The notes below the pieces were generated by a model. The model worked only from the letters and a program-made list of their open reading frames with translations. It searched no databases and was not told the origin of the DNA. DNA of 64,000 nucleotides from NCBI RefSeq assembly GCF_964275005.1, contig NC_092694.1, positions 36,405,542 to 36,469,541 on the forward strand, in the 5' to 3' direction. Below, piece by piece: positions 11,401 to 24,196 of this stretch. This stretch comes from Diadema setosum (Eukaryota > Echinodermata > Echinoidea > Diadematoida > Diadematidae). Each line of letters opens with the position of its first letter. Position 1 is the first letter of the stretch. The translations under genes and the position numbers were made by a program.

Positions 11401-12577
11401 TGTGTCATGGGCTCGCCAGTTTGACCCGTGAATAATCGGACAGTTGTACGTAGATGACGGCGGTAGAATATAGCGCAAGTGAATCAGCATCATCATCATC
11501 ATCATCAACAACAACAACAACTGATCCACATGAACGATTTCGTTGGAGGCTAGGAAATTACATTATACATGTACATATGATATAATAGGACCTATAGTAG
11601 TTTTCAGCACGACTCATTCCCAAGCTAGGGCAAGACAAGTCTTCATGGTTTGATATGTCCGTATGAGATGGAGCCTTTTATTGTATGACACAGAGAGGCA
11701 ATTGTTAATCGTTTGCATTGTATCAACCAAGTCCAGCACTGAAATTGAGACAATCCAATGACGAAGAGAATCTTTTTTTTTTTCTGAAAATCGACGTATA
11801 GCGAGATCCTGTCACCGCGGGGAAGCGACGCTCCCGGCCGAACTAGCAGTGCGACCAGCAACAGTTCTACCCTCCAGACAGCTGGTCAACCAACCATCAA
11901 GGTGAGCACTCACGGCAGCAAAGTCATCGCATGATGCTGTCCTTTAGCATTACTATAATGGGTATCGATCAGGGACCATTATAAACACGATAAAAGGAGG
12001 TAGTCTTTTCTCAACAAGTTGGGCATCCTCATTATCATACCTGACGTCACCATCGACCAATTGAGTATTTGAACATGACCATCAAAGAGTTTGATATTAG
12101 AAGTATTTTTCCAGCGTTTTACCTGAGGTATGCGTACGGATGTCTGTACACAAAACAAACTGGCTCCTTTTTGTGCGCGAAGTTTCTGTAAGTTTTTTGA
12201 GTTGTTCTGCGATATCACTTTTGTATCACTGTGCCAACTGTGTGTGTGCTTTGTGAATTTCATGGATCATTTTTTGTGTTAAATAATTCAGGGATTGGGG
12301 AGAAATTCTGCAAATTGGATTTGAGGCTTGTATCACCTTCTGATTTGCTACTGATTGTACGGGAGCCGTACTACAGCCTTCGCGTATGTATTTGTTTGTA
12401 TTGTGTTTGTACACTCGATCCTTCTACATTTGAAAGTGACGTCAAGTGCGTTATAAAAAGCCATGATGCAACCTTGATGCCATGGGAATACGAATGTGCG
12501 TTCAGCTGTTTCACTCTAATAGCGCTTCTAATTCATTTAGTCAAGGCGCTAATTCCTGTAAGAGGCTTAATTAAGGA
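8461..12577. other. Intergenic, repeat remnants and low complexity
   Basis: Contents include an acidic GAG-rich stretch (8690-8755), a poly-T run (9122-9145), two (AAG)n stretches near 10.1 kb, a G/A-rich stretch (10420-10510) and an inverted repeat around 10866-10975 with a tRNA B-box-like ggttcgattcccgctgg. A GC-rich segment ends at a possible donor (caag|gtgagc) near 11.9 kb. No gene could be supported. Confidence 0.4.
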
Positions 12578-13977
12578 GTTCGTTCAACCCACCGAGCAGA
12601 AAAGGTTTGACCAGACAAGGTGGTAGATGGGACCTCTATGAACATCCCCAGGTAGTATGTGGTTCCAAATTGTGGTGTCAGTAGAATTTTACTGGCCACT
12701 TTTCATCATGATTTTGTTGGAACAAACGTAAAAGAGTCTGCGCATGCCAAGACTATTACACGCACCACTAGCACTGCTACAGGCGCCAGTGCCAGTGCTG
12801 CGTGTAGTAGTCTTAGCGCGCATATACTTTTTCTTCGATAAACAAGGGTTTTGCCTGCAAACTAACTTTTCACGCCAAGCCGGGTTCGGTGTAGTTTAGT
12901 TTCTAGCCGTTTTTTTATTTCGTCTTTATTTCAAGAGTTCAAGCAAGCCGAGTGAGAGCGCATACCTGGTGATTGTGACGACCGAATCGCAATCACTGGT
13001 GTGTGCTCTCACTCCACTTAGCGCAATATATACAGCGGGCTTCTGCATAATACATAAGCTGCAACTCAGAGAAATAAAGACGAAAAAACGACTAGAAATT
13101 AAGACTAGGGTCGGTAAACGCTTGTCGCTATATTTTGGGGCACTGAAAACGACAAACTCACACAGTTTTTGGATTTATTTCATGAAAAATTCATCAACAC
13201 TGCATAAAACTATATATGTACATGTTGCTAGAGATGTCATCCATTCAGTGGGATTCATTGTAAGTTATAATATTGTGCATGGTTACCATGGTAACCGGAT
13301 GCCTAAAGGTGACTGGTAACCCCCAAAATGCCTCCTGCTGCTGCAAACATTGTTTTTTTTTTATCTTATAGATGCAATAAAAAAAAACAATTTTTTTTAT
13401 TGATTTTCAATTAAAAAGTGTTCCCTGTTGCCATGGCAACCAGTATTATCCAATCAGAATTTAGTTGTCAATAACTCAAAAACTAAAGCCCACAATTTCA
13501 TAAAGCTCAATAAGCATGTCCTTCCTTCTGCATATTTTTTTTCCTTCTGCATATATTTTGAAGCATTATCAAGTTACTGCAAAATTTGTAAGCAAAGGCA
13601 TAATAAACGGCCATTGAAAGAAAGATATCATTCTCGAATAGTAAAATGCATGAAAAAAGTTGTATCCGTCGTACTTTAAACACAAATTTGACTTCAAAGC
13701 ATAGGCAAATGTATATAGCTTTTGATAATGTATGGACACAAATTTCCCTTAAAATAAGATGAATACAGAAAGCAAAGCCAATATTCTATAGTAGCTCTTT
13801 AGAGTATTTACAGAGCGATGGTTATTCAAAACAATCCTGGAAAAGAGCTGAGGAAAGCAATTGATTGTTTATGTTCTTAAAGGAAGTTTATTAAAGAATA
13901 CCTATAAATTCCTTTCTAAAGAAGGAATATACACGTGCGCTGGATTATCCATCAAAGAATTAAGCGTACTTTTGTTA

Positions 13978-14011
<34 letters not shown>

Positions 14012-14981
14012 TATAGAATAAAATGAAATATCATGATATGTAAATTTTATTCAAAAAGTGCAGTTATGAATATTAATGCTGAGGAGAGAATGAGGGAAAA
14101 ATCTTGGGCGTCTTTTCCCTTTTTATCCAGACTAATTTTACAGTGTAGAGCTCATCTACAAAGAGTGATGTGCACGAAAGGCAAAAGAAACAAACCTGTC
14201 TAAATTCCAGATATTTTTGGGAGTTACCAATCACCTGTAGGCATCCGGTTACCATGGTAACCATGCACAATATTATACCTTACAATGTATCCCATTGTAT
14301 TGCTGACATCTCTAGCAACATGCACATATATAGTTTTAAGGCGTTTCGATGAATCCTTCGTGAAATAAATGCAAAACTGTGATAATTTTGTCATTTTCAG
14401 TGCCCCAATAGCGACAAGCGTTACCGACCCTAGTCTTAATTTCTAGCTGTTTTTATTTCGCCTTTATTTCTCTGAGTTACAGCTTGTGTGTTGTGCAGAA
14501 GCCCGCTGTATTGCGCTAAGCCGAGTGAGGGTGCATGCTCAATTATTGCCACAAAAAAAAAAAATGGTTCGGGCGTCACAATCGCTGGGTATGCACTCTC
14601 ACTTGGCTTGCTTCAACTTGGAGAAATAAAGACGAAATAAAAACGTCTGGAAACTACACTACACCGACCCCAGCTTAGCGTGAAAAGTTAGTTTGCAGGC
14701 AAAAACCGATGTTTGTCGCGGAAAAAGTCTTTGTACGCTAAGACTATAACACGCACCACTGGCATGCGCTTTGGCGCCTGTAGCATTGCTAGTGGTACGT
14801 GTAGTAGTCTTAGTGTGCGCAGACGCTTCCTCGAAGAATATGGTCATGTCGCAACTAAAATGGCCTGTAAAATTTCATTGATACCACAATTTGATATCAC
14901 ATACTACCTAGGGGTGTTCCATAGGGTCCAACCGACCACCCCATGCAGACAAACCTTTTCTGCGGGGTGGGTTGAACGAAG
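12578..14981. mobile_element. Long-inverted-repeat (foldback-type) element
   Basis: Arms of about 740-760 bp (12578-13318 and 14219-14981) are inverted copies of each other over nearly their full length. Landmarks match in order on both sides: gttcaacccaccg, ccccaggtagtatgtg, the locally palindromic gactattacacgcaccact block, agcgggcttctgcat, and the innermost ggttaccatggtaacc. The 0.9-kb centre is AT-rich and has no transposase. The arms differ by scattered substitutions and small indels, indicating some age. No target duplication was confidently found, so the superfamily is left open. Confidence 0.85.
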
Positions 14982-15955
14982 TCACTTTTTCTGGGTCGCT
15001 GCGCCTGGACTAATTCTGGACAATGATTGGTCTTTCACACACTGTTGCACTTTATAAGCTGTGACCTCTGCATGTCTGTACTCACTGCTCAGTGATGATA
15101 ATGATCAGTACTGTGTAATGGACGAAATAATACTGTAATATTGTGAGTCTAAGACTGATTTTTCTGCCATATTTACAGTGCATATAAAAAAGGCGATCCT
15201 ACATTGGAGGGCTAGTAATTCATAATTGTCAGGATCACAACCAAATCGAGACCGCTAGCGAGATCTATCAAAGCCCCAAGCTACTCTCTGTGAAGTTCAA
15301 CACACATGCTATGCGACATCCGAAGAAAGTAGTGTTTGACGCTAAGGTCCGACTTCCGGGATACAGGAATTCTCATCCAAGAAGATCTATTCAAGTCGCC
15401 ATCGACGGGAACTGATCAACTCTGCAGAGCAAAGGAGAACAGTGAGAAGCGATTTGGACAAACGGTGGGAAAATCACAGCGTTTCTGTCTCTCCCGGGGG
15501 CGTGACATGATAGAAAGTTCACCATCAGAAACTACAGAGATGGAGACTAGAACGATTGGAGGTGAGAATCTGCACCATCATGATCTCCAAAAAGAGCATG
15601 AGAAAATCGCATGGGTGGGAAGAAGGTGCCAATGTATACTCATTTAATCTGATTTCAGTATATTTCTACATCTCGTATTAAAAATCCCCCAGAATTTTAC
15701 GACCTTTATATGGGATCAATACAGGAAATGATATTGCAACATTTTGTTAAGGAAAACAAACCACCCAAACTCTGTGAAAAAAAAAAGATGTTTAGAGATG
15801 TACTTATTTCCGTTAAATGTATTAAATTGTGTCCTTTGGTAATTGTGGTGAAAGTAAAGACATCTTTCTCACTAATATTGATTGGATTACGTAAGAGGCC
15901 AGTTAGCCGAATTACCAGTTAGACATGATAGTATGAAATCACGTGAACCTCACGA
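14982..15955. other. Unassigned region, no confirmed gene
   Basis: A 103-codon plus-strand frame (15336-15647) shows no recognisable domain. No gene product can be assigned. Confidence 0.3.
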
Positions 15956-17140
15956 ACAACATGTCACTGACATCTCAAAAGAAAAAAAAAGAGATGGCTA
16001 ATTTTTGAATCACCACTTCAATCTCTAAGAGCTGAAAAAGGACTGAAGTTATTTCTTTTGAATAGTTTAAATTATCATTAATTAATGAGAATACTGAGGT
16101 AAAATTTTGACTTTGCCTGATATTGATGTGATGACCCTAGGTAAACACATTGGAATGAAGAGATACATGAATCAAAACCTGAAATTGATTCATTATCATG
16201 ATGCTTTCAGAAACGATAGAAATTGATTCATTATCATGATGCTTTCAGAAACGATAGAAATCGTGCGGGAAAGAAACAGCAAGAGAGTTTTTGGTAACAA
16301 TTTAAGATAAGATTTATGTGATGAATCCTTGGAAATGATTGCAAATGACGTAAAAATACCGAATCTGAAATCAATTGTTGTCTTGTGGTACAAACCACCA
16401 AACGCTAATAATGATATGTTTGACTTGTTCGAAACTGTACCTCATACATGTCATTATAAATTGGATGATTTATAGTAAGGCTATATCATATCAGATGGTT
16501 TGAATCGTAACATACTGGCAGGTCATCAGCCCTGGCAAAGTAAGCGCCTGAACAATGCTGAATGGGTTGATTGATTGAAGTTTTTGGATTCCAATTTGGT
16601 CGATGTCATACTGGTATTAAGTCAAGCAAAGCTGGAAGCGTAAATGTTATTCCAGTCTCATTGAGTGACCATTATATGATTTCTTGTAGGCCTACATATG
16701 GGAAACAAAATATTTGTAATTTGTAAAGAACATTTACATAGATAAAATATAAAGTCTGCAGAAATATTCACAAAGTTGACATTGTAAAAAATACGCAGGA
16801 GATTCTAGTAAGTAGCGCCGGGACTGTCTTTATAATGCCACTTACGTTTTATATAGTACAGTGTATTCTGTGATTTTTTTTTAACTGATCTTTTGAAAGT
16901 AATAGAAGACAATGCTCCCCTGAAACGCAAATGTATCAAGAAGAAGAAAAAAAAAAGTATCCGAGTGATAAATGACCACAATATTATATGTTAAAGATTA
17001 TTAGAGATTGTAAAAAGTTAAAGCAAAAAGTTGTCGATTAACTCTTGGAAGAAAAAAAAAACAGCTTACGGTAATAATTAAGCATATGGAAGAAATGCCA
17101 GTCCCGTTAAGGGAAATGTGCAAGAATGTTAACATGAACT
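15956..17140 (+). mobile_element. Decayed LINE: endonuclease-region remnant
   Basis: Interrupted plus-strand frames show pieces typical of an AP-endonuclease-type LINE ORF2. These are a peptide like NLKSIVVLWYKPPNA (compare the YRPPN motif) near 16.36 kb, NRNILAGHQPW (GDFN-like region) near 16.5 kb, SDHYMI-like near 16.67 kb, and NAPLKRK near 16.91 kb. Order and spacing fit the family, and there are many breaks. A 38-bp tandem duplication sits at about 16181-16258. Assignment to the CR1/Jockey side is inferred. Confidence 0.55.
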
Positions 17141-17654
17141 TGTACAATATATGTTATTATTTAAGTATTGGTCCTGAAAAACCGATGTTATTATTTGCGA
17201 TTTCCGACGAATGAAACTGATGTCAATTAATGTCCAGTATGTCTATTCGAACGATTTTAATTTCATAGTTTAGCAATCTTGGGGCAATTCCTATTCACGC
17301 ATCCCTATGTCTTTGCGGTCATAATTTACCGCTGTTACTTAGTTAGTAGGAATGGCGAAAAGTATTTGTCATTTAAAGACATAATCCTTAGAGAGTAGCT
17401 GGGCGTTTTGGAAAGATATATCAGTTGTCTTCATGTCCATGGGCTAGATACGATTTGACCAATTTTTCAAATACTTTTAATCGGCGTCATCAAATACTAG
17501 TATGAGCTCAATTAAGTATTTAGTGTTATGTATCCCTTTGTCTACTTTTTAATTGTATGTATATCTCTGAAGGCAATCAAAACCATAAAACAGTGTGTTT
17601 TAATGGTTTCCTCGTCATTTAATCATTTTTCATAGGATAATGGATTTGCTGTTT

Positions 17655-17760
17655 TTATTCTTATTATTATTATTGTTATCATTGTCATTATCATTATTAT
17701 TATTGTTATTACTATTATTATTATTATCATTATCATTATTATTATTATTAATTTCTTTAT
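17655..17760. repeat. ATT/ATC microsatellite
   Basis: A trinucleotide run like that at the left edge of the window. Confidence 0.9.
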
Positions 17761-18108
17761 TTGTATTACTTTCTTTGTTATTTTTATCATTAGCATTGTT
17801 TTGATTATAATCATCATTGTTAACATCTACTCGGCATTTGCTAGACAATACAAGTGATAACAGGTAAAAGACAAAACAAGCAAAATACGAGGGTAAGTAA
17901 CATGTCAGGCACGTCAGGCTTTCTCTGTTGCGCTAATTCCTTAAGTTACCGGGCTGGAAAAAGCATGACATGAATAAATTGAAGTGAATTGACCTAAATG
18001 GATCAAGCCTATTATCAGATCTTCTCATGAACCTCCTTGATTGGGATGATGACAGTATGTTTCAGACTGTCTGGACCTAATATTGCTAATTATATAATAT
18101 GTACAAAT

Positions 18109-18646
18109 AATTAAAAGAAACCAAAACCCAAAGAGAAGTGTAGATTGAGTGAAAGCAGCAATATCGACATTGATCGATGCAAAAGTTATGAAAATTTAAA
18201 GTTTTGGTGTTGGGACCACTGGATAATTAGACTACTTGAGTTTATGACATCATGTATGGGCAACAATATAAAGAAAATAAAGAAATCCAACATGCTTTCA
18301 CTTTTCTCGGGTAATGATAGAGCACTTGTCTAACCGCTTTCAGAAAGCAGAAGGAATAATCACTATTTACTATCCTTAACATAATGTAAGTGTCAAGTTG
18401 ATGGAATTTGTAATTTGCATGAAAATTGATTTTGTGGAATTCTTTTGATATTGTCTTTTTGTTGTCCACACATGACACAATGGACTCTAGTAGTCTTCTG
18501 ATCCAGTGATTACAACACCAAAACTTAAAAAATAATAACTTTTGCATCGATGGTCCGATTTCCCTCAAACTTTCACTCGGTGTTTTACAAATGTTGCTGC
18601 TTTCACTCAGTCCACATTGCTCTTGGGCTTGACGTTTTCTTTAATT
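18109..18646. mobile_element. MITE with long terminal inverted repeats
   Basis: Left and right ends are inverted copies for about 200 bp. Matching landmarks are ttaaagaaa, tgagtgaaagcagcaa, gatgcaaaagttat, aagttttggtgttg, cactggat and agactact. There is no coding capacity. A half-copy of the same family seems to lie at 23.43-23.61 kb. Confidence 0.8.
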
Positions 18647-18845
18647 GGTGGTTGTCTGGGAGAAATGTGGGGCATAAAGTCAAATGAAGATTTGGATAGT
18701 GAAAATGAAATGAGATGAACCGAGATAATGATGATGGCCCTATACATTCCATCATTATTATTATTTTTTTTAAACGAGAAGTATTGTATTGATGCTGTGG
18801 AATATGATTATATCACCGTTGTCATTGTATTGCAGTGATATTATC

Positions 18846-18890
18846 AATTGATTGATTGATTGATTGATTGATCGATTGATTGACTGATTA
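18846..18890. repeat. (GATT)n microsatellite
   Basis: About ten GATT units. Confidence 0.9.
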
Positions 18891-19360
18891 ATATTTTTGA
18901 TAGTTTGTTTGTGATACGGTATATACATGTACGTATTTTGTGGTGTGGTAATGTAAACTTCGACATTTATTTTGTTACTCATGTACGTGTTTTAACTTGC
19001 CATTTGTTTTGAATGAACTGTGAACCTTTTTTTGATACATGTTTTACTTGAATGAAGTCATGATTAAACAACCATACTGTATATCATAATACGTAGGAGG
19101 TGAAAATTGATACAATGGTATATTCAACTATATGTCATTGCCACCACCACCACCACCATAAACATTACTGAGTTTAATATCATATTACAGTATCTTTCAT
19201 TGTGTTCTCTCTTGATCCAGCGCGTATGGTGACCCGGAAGCAGTTCATATTTTGGTTGGCCAGGTCACAGACACCAGATTCTGAGGGGATGACTGACTGA
19301 AGAATCTGTTGTTGCAGCTCAGGTGTTTTAGCATCCATTCCTGACAGAAATAGTTGCATC

Positions 19361-20032
19361 ATGGAAAATGGAGACAATTTCGAAATTGCTCTACAATCTA
19401 AGGAGGGAGGCCGTATGCTGAGTGAAACTCGTCTCCGCCAGTTGCTTCTCGTTCGCATTTTCCGTAAACGGACTCAATATGGATACTGTGGAACTCAATC
19501 GGCCGCCCTCCTCATGAGCGCCAGACACTTCGGAGAACTGTATAAAGATACCGAGAAACATTCAAATTGTGACGTCAGCGACGTCCCATACCTGGACACG
19601 AATTTGTTCTCCTATGAGCAAACGAAGACAGTGGTGCAACATGACGAGCTGCTGAAAATCGGCCTCACTCTCGACAAGATGCAGTCCCTCCTTGCCGCGT
19701 TCGGTATCCCGTCGAGGCGTTTTCATGCCGACAGGAGCAGCGTGGATGAATTCCGCGCACAGGCGATGGCCGCGCTTTCCCACCAAGATTCCAGCCTGGC
19801 CGTTCTCGTCAATTTCGAGATGACGACGATGTTGGACGGGAAGATGAAGACGTGCGGTCACCACAGTCTCTTGGGAGCTTACCATCCAAACACCGATCGC
19901 TTCCTGCTACTCGATACGTCCACATTTTACTCTGACAGGTGGCTGAAACCCGAGGAAATATTTCTAATGATGGACACCATGGATACCGAATCAGGAATTA
20001 AAAGGGGCTTTCTAATTGTAGGATCGTTGTAA
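19361..20032 (+). CDS. PCS: Phytochelatin-synthase-like protein, copy 1
   Basis: The frame encodes 223 residues in one exon. The fold signature is that of the phytochelatin synthase catalytic domain, a papain-like gamma-glutamylcysteine dipeptidyl transpeptidase that makes metal-binding phytochelatins from glutathione in the cytosol. Cys43 lies in GYCGTQSAA, His167 in CGHHSLLGAYH and Asp185 in FLLLDTS. The His-Asp spacing of 18 equals that of the Arabidopsis triad (Cys56, His162, Asp180), and the C-terminal DTMDTESGIKRGFLIV matches the family's domain end. The protein stops there, lacking the variable C-terminal domain of plant and nematode enzymes and resembling the short bacterial forms. 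Such short forms can favour glutathione hydrolysis, so synthase activity is not assured. The ATG at 19361 is the first in frame. A poly(A) signal follows at 20199. Gapless alignment links it to copy 2. Confidence 0.9.
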   Translation: MENGDNFEIALQSKEGGRMLSETRLRQLLLVRIFRKRTQYGYCGTQSAALLMSARHFGELYKDTEKHSNCDVSDVPYLDTNLFSYEQTKTVVQHDELLKIGLTLDKMQSLLAAFGIPSRRFHADRSSVDEFRAQAMAALSHQDSSLAVLVNFEMTTMLDGKMKTCGHHSLLGAYHPNTDRFLLLDTSTFYSDRWLKPEEIFLMMDTMDTESGIKRGFLIVGSL

Positions 20033-20198
20033 AACTGGTGTTAAAAAGGAACGTCAATTAGTCACTAGTCTTGTCCTTATAAGTATAATGTATATGTATA
20101 TAATTATTATTCAATGATACTCACATATTCATATATTTTATTAAATCATATACACATACTTACATAATTATTATACTTCCATTTTACTTGTTTTCTGA

Positions 20199-20204
20199 AA
20201 TAAA
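20199..20204 (+). promoter_or_regulatory. Polyadenylation signal AATAAA
   Basis: A canonical hexamer 167 bases after the stop codon of phytochelatin-synthase-like copy 1. Confidence 0.6.
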
Positions 20205-20295
20205 TTTGTTATGCGTTGAAGTGAAATGAAACTGAGGAAGTTCACTTTTGTGTGTCAATTCATTGACTAAATATACCAGTTAATGACACGATTGT

Positions 20296-20520
20296 GGTAT
20301 GGTTCGTGGGTTCGACCCCATGCCAAGCCCGACACGTTTGGACTCTGTCCACATTGCTGGTCTCCACCCAGGAGTATAAATGGGTACCCAGTAGGATGAC
20401 AAAGTTTATGTTGGTTTATCAGCATGTGTGTGCCTCTAAAAAGGCGTGCGACTGGCTGGAACGCTTCACAGGGAGTGGAGAGTGAGCACTGTCAGTGCTG
20501 GTTGGAAATAATGTATCCAG
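20296..20520 (+). mobile_element. tRNA-derived SINE, 5' incomplete
   Basis: The segment starts with a tRNA 3'-half-like sequence (ggttcgtgggttcgacccc, B box) followed by a body containing ggtctccacccaggagtata and ggcgtgcgactggctggaac. The A-box half is missing or unrecognisable. The body differs from the SINEs at 7.7 and 58.4 kb, so it is a separate family. Confidence 0.6.
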
Positions 20521-20593
20521 TTACCAGGGTAATAATAGTCTGTAAAATGCATTTAGATAATTGAAAAATGTAAAATATGCTATGTAAAAACTA

Positions 20594-20598
20594 TTGTT

Positions 20599-20640
<42 letters not shown>

Positions 20641-20716
20641 GTTACTATTATTATCATTATTATTATTATTATTATTATCATCATTATTATTATCATTATC
20701 ATCATCATTAATACCG
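20594..20716. repeat. ATT/ATC microsatellite
   Basis: Trinucleotide run. The overlapping open frames are Leu/Ser or Asn/Asp homopolymers. Confidence 0.95.
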
Positions 20717-22336
20717 AAATGGAACTTTCCATTGATAATCACTGTGGGAAGATCCAGATCATTACAAAAAGATGGAAATAATAATACCAACAACAACAAA
20801 AAAAAAAATAGTGAAAAGAGTCCGCAAAAAGATTATTGTAAAGGGTATACAACTTTTTGCTTCCGAGAAACAACCTTGAATTTCAGGGAAGGAGAAATGC
20901 AAATGATACTTTCGACCGTTGTACTTAGTAATACATTACATTCATATAACTTTTTATCTTTTTTCCCAAATTTTATCATTCTACTTAATGCGCTGTTTTA
21001 AATATTATGAATTCAGCCACATGCATTGACTTAAGTAATTGAAAGTTGCTTGCTAGTCATGGTATCTTTTAAACTGGCTTAACTCTTCAGTACTTAAATA
21101 TCATGATTCTAATGAGGTATGAAACTTTTATTCATCTCATATTCCTGTATCCGTTCTTCGCCTTCAAAAGAACACCTTGCCTATCGTAATCCAGCTTATG
21201 ATGTTTGTTTTAATTTGTTCCTTGTTTTGTTAATCATACTCTCTTTGGATTCTAAAATAAGTTTAGATTGGAGATACTTTCACCATAATTGTGTCTGCGT
21301 TTTGTTATTGTTATTGTCAGAATGTTGTTGTTTGCTGCTGCAATACTTTCGTTTTAATGCCTAATTTTGCTTGAGAGTTTTATGATATGTCAGTGTATGT
21401 TGTTCATTGTTATTATTGTTATTCAGTGATGAAACCCATTATTATGCAATCAATTTTATCATCACAGAGCTTTGTTGTAAATTAATAAATGAACGACTAA
21501 ATACATTAATAAAAATGAGTAGATGAATAAAGTAAAATAAGAAATAAATATCAAAGAAAGAAAGAAATATGGTCTTATTTATAAACGCTTTCATATCATG
21601 TTCTACCTCATAGGTCTATGCATAATTTCATATGCAAACCAGTAAAAATGGATTTTTGCACTGCCCTTTTGGAAAGGAACTCTTCATTTAAAGACGTAGG
21701 AACAAGAGATTTTCGTTCTGTTGTATACCAACTTGAAAGAATCACGTCACTTTATTACACAACATCACTTATTTAGATGCCCTCTTCTATGTGCATTGGT
21801 ACTAACACTGTCATTATATTTTCTCTAGTCACGCCTCATTGATACTTGGGAAGGATGTTGTTGATTGCATGCATTGTACACGTTATATCAAATCTCATTA
21901 CTTCACCGCAAAGCACATACTTGGAATGCCTAAGTCGTTATGCCATATCTTTGCTAAAGGCGCGATCCTAAAGCGGACTTTGCTAGTGCTGGGCGCCATT
22001 TCATTAAAGATGTTAGGATAGCAACTCCTGCTGGAATGGTAACTTCCAATAGTAACAGACAGTCGGGAAGCTGGATTCTTTTCGTTACTATGACAACTGC
22101 CATTCCAGCAAGATTTGCCTCCACATCAATTTTTCATGAAATGGGGCCCTGGAATTCCCTCTTTCTATTCAAAATGTTCATGCATTCTTATGAAATGAAA
22201 CAACCCTACATTGTTCGGTCGATGAATGTCTTCACATATTCCTGTTAGACATTAACGTACATTCCTACAATAAGTATCTTTATCATCACTTCTCTCTTCA
22301 GTTATAATTGTATTTTCATGAAATTTTCTCACCGTT
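20717..22336. other. Intergenic, small palindrome
   Basis: No gene recognised. An imperfect inverted repeat built on tgctggaatgg...agtaac and its complement spans about 22024-22115. Confidence 0.45.
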
Positions 22337-22733
22337 TTAAAAGGGGTCATATGGTTTTGGATGAGACCTAACGTCAGGTTTCTAATATTTTTGGGCGAGA
22401 TAATGAAAAAACCTCCTATGAAATATTAAAGTTCATGTTCATATGATTCCAAGAGGAATTCAACGTTTATTTGATGAAAATCAATTTGAAAAAGCTGAGC
22501 TACCCAAAACAGAGTAATCTTAATAAAGGGTGGAACCCATATCTTATTACCATCGCTTTATTTCACTTTGTTTTTTGGATGTCTCAGTCATTCCCAAACC
22601 GATTTTCATCCAATAAACTTTGAATATGTCTTAGAACGGTATGTCTGTACTATTTCATCAGTGGTTTCTTGGCATCTCCCTAAAAGTCAAAAGCCCGATC
22701 CTCGCCTCCACCAATGCTGTACCATCCCTTTAA
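22337..22733. mobile_element. MITE of the TTAAAGGGAT family, copy 1
   Basis: The ends (ttaaaaggggtcat and accatccctttaa) form short terminal inverted repeats. The interior shares gaggaattcaa-gtttatttgatgaaaatc with a copy in the other orientation at 45.43 kb. Both are about 395 bp and have no coding capacity. Confidence 0.75.
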
Positions 22734-24196
22734 TCTTGATTACCTTGAACACATACTATTCAAAAAGTTATGATTGAAGAAAAAAAAAACCGTCGGGTAT
22801 TTTCTCATTATTTTCTTTGTTTTTTAGCAACTTTAATCACCTTAGCTCGTTTTGCGATAAAACTCTCCTTATATTTCCCTGATAGCATTACTGGCCCCAA
22901 CGATGCAGTAGGCATTAGTAACCTTATGGCCTATTGCTAATGTTTTTGCGTTGTTTTCTTAGTACAGAGCTGTCCACCTTACGGCCGTGTGTAACCACCT
23001 TAACATCGTTGATTGTGTCTGCTCTGCGTCCATGTTATTTTCTGTGTCTTGTGGGTGTCTCATGTTTCTTTGTATGCATTTAGTTTAATCCCCTTCTTAA
23101 AATAGGTCTATACATTCCCTACTGTCTGCAGGTCCAGGCTGGCGGAAAGTCCGTCAGCTCCCGCTTGTTTTTCTGACACTATGGCTTACACAATATTTAA
23201 AAAAAAAATCTTTGAATTGTGTTGAATTCATACACTTTTCTGAGTCCGATCAGGCAACCAAAATTTCCATCACTTTGTATAGGAAAAAATACACATCGAA
23301 TGAGTACGATATAACATCTCTGCAATTTAAGATTGCCCTCAGTAGAAAGTGGACGGAATGTGTACTTTTTATGAGAACTGAAATTTTATGGAAGCCTTCT
23401 TATATTCTTTTCACATTGTCCATACATTAAGATTATTTAAAGTGCAGTAGCTTTCTTATTAAGCGGTGACAAGCGCTGACACTTTAGGAATTCATAATTT
23501 TTGAATCGATTGCATGTTCGATCTTCCTCAGACTTGAGCTGACGTGTTTTAGTAATATTGCTGCTTTCAGTCAATTCGCATTTATAGTTGCCTTTTGGTT
23601 GACTTTAACTCAAGTCACTAACCGTCTACCCGGAAATTAATAACCGACTTTCGAACACTCTAAGGTCAGCATATCTGATATGGAATGTTCCACCAAGGAG
23701 CTACTATTACCTCCTTGGTACTATAACCTCCTTGGTTCTACGGAGGATGGCCGTACCACGGCAGTGCAAATCTCACACGTGTATTGTATGTGACGACAGC
23801 AGACCTCGTGTGCCTTTGTCTGAACTGAAACAGGTTTAACGAACTGTTACACGAGGGCAGATTTCGTTAAGCTCATCGAACCTCTCGACAAACAAGTAAG
23901 GAGAATAATACACCTTGTATTTGCTTACCAAAAAGTACACATTGTACGCGAGAACGGGACACTGACGTAACCCCGTTTTTCCTTTTGAAAAGAGAGTTAA
24001 AAACAAGACAAAACAAATAAAAAAAAAAGCCGTGGAGTAGTGCTTGAAGTACAGATCTTCCTCATCATCAGTAACGAAAGGAACCGAGTTCAAATAATAC
24101 CCCCCCCCCCCCAAAAAAAAGAAGAAAGATGGCGATGATAACCTACACCTCATCTTACAAGAATGTGGTGTTTAATGGACAGATATTGCAAAGACT
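22734..24196. other. Intergenic, half-MITE
   Basis: 23430-23612 resembles the right arm of the 18.1-kb MITE (shared blocks gattgcatgttcgatct-like, gtgttttagtaatattgctgctttca). A C/A homopolymer pair lies at 24101-24120. No gene was recognised. Confidence 0.4.

Noticed and set aside
11790-11900. GC-rich segment open in more than one frame and ending at caag|gtgagc
   Set aside because: No matching acceptor, partner exon or recognisable domain was found. One donor-like site is not enough for an exon.
15060-15650. Possible fossil of an LTR-type retroelement near a 103-codon frame
   Set aside because: No paired long terminal repeats and no recognisable gag or pol segment were seen, so the call cannot be supported.
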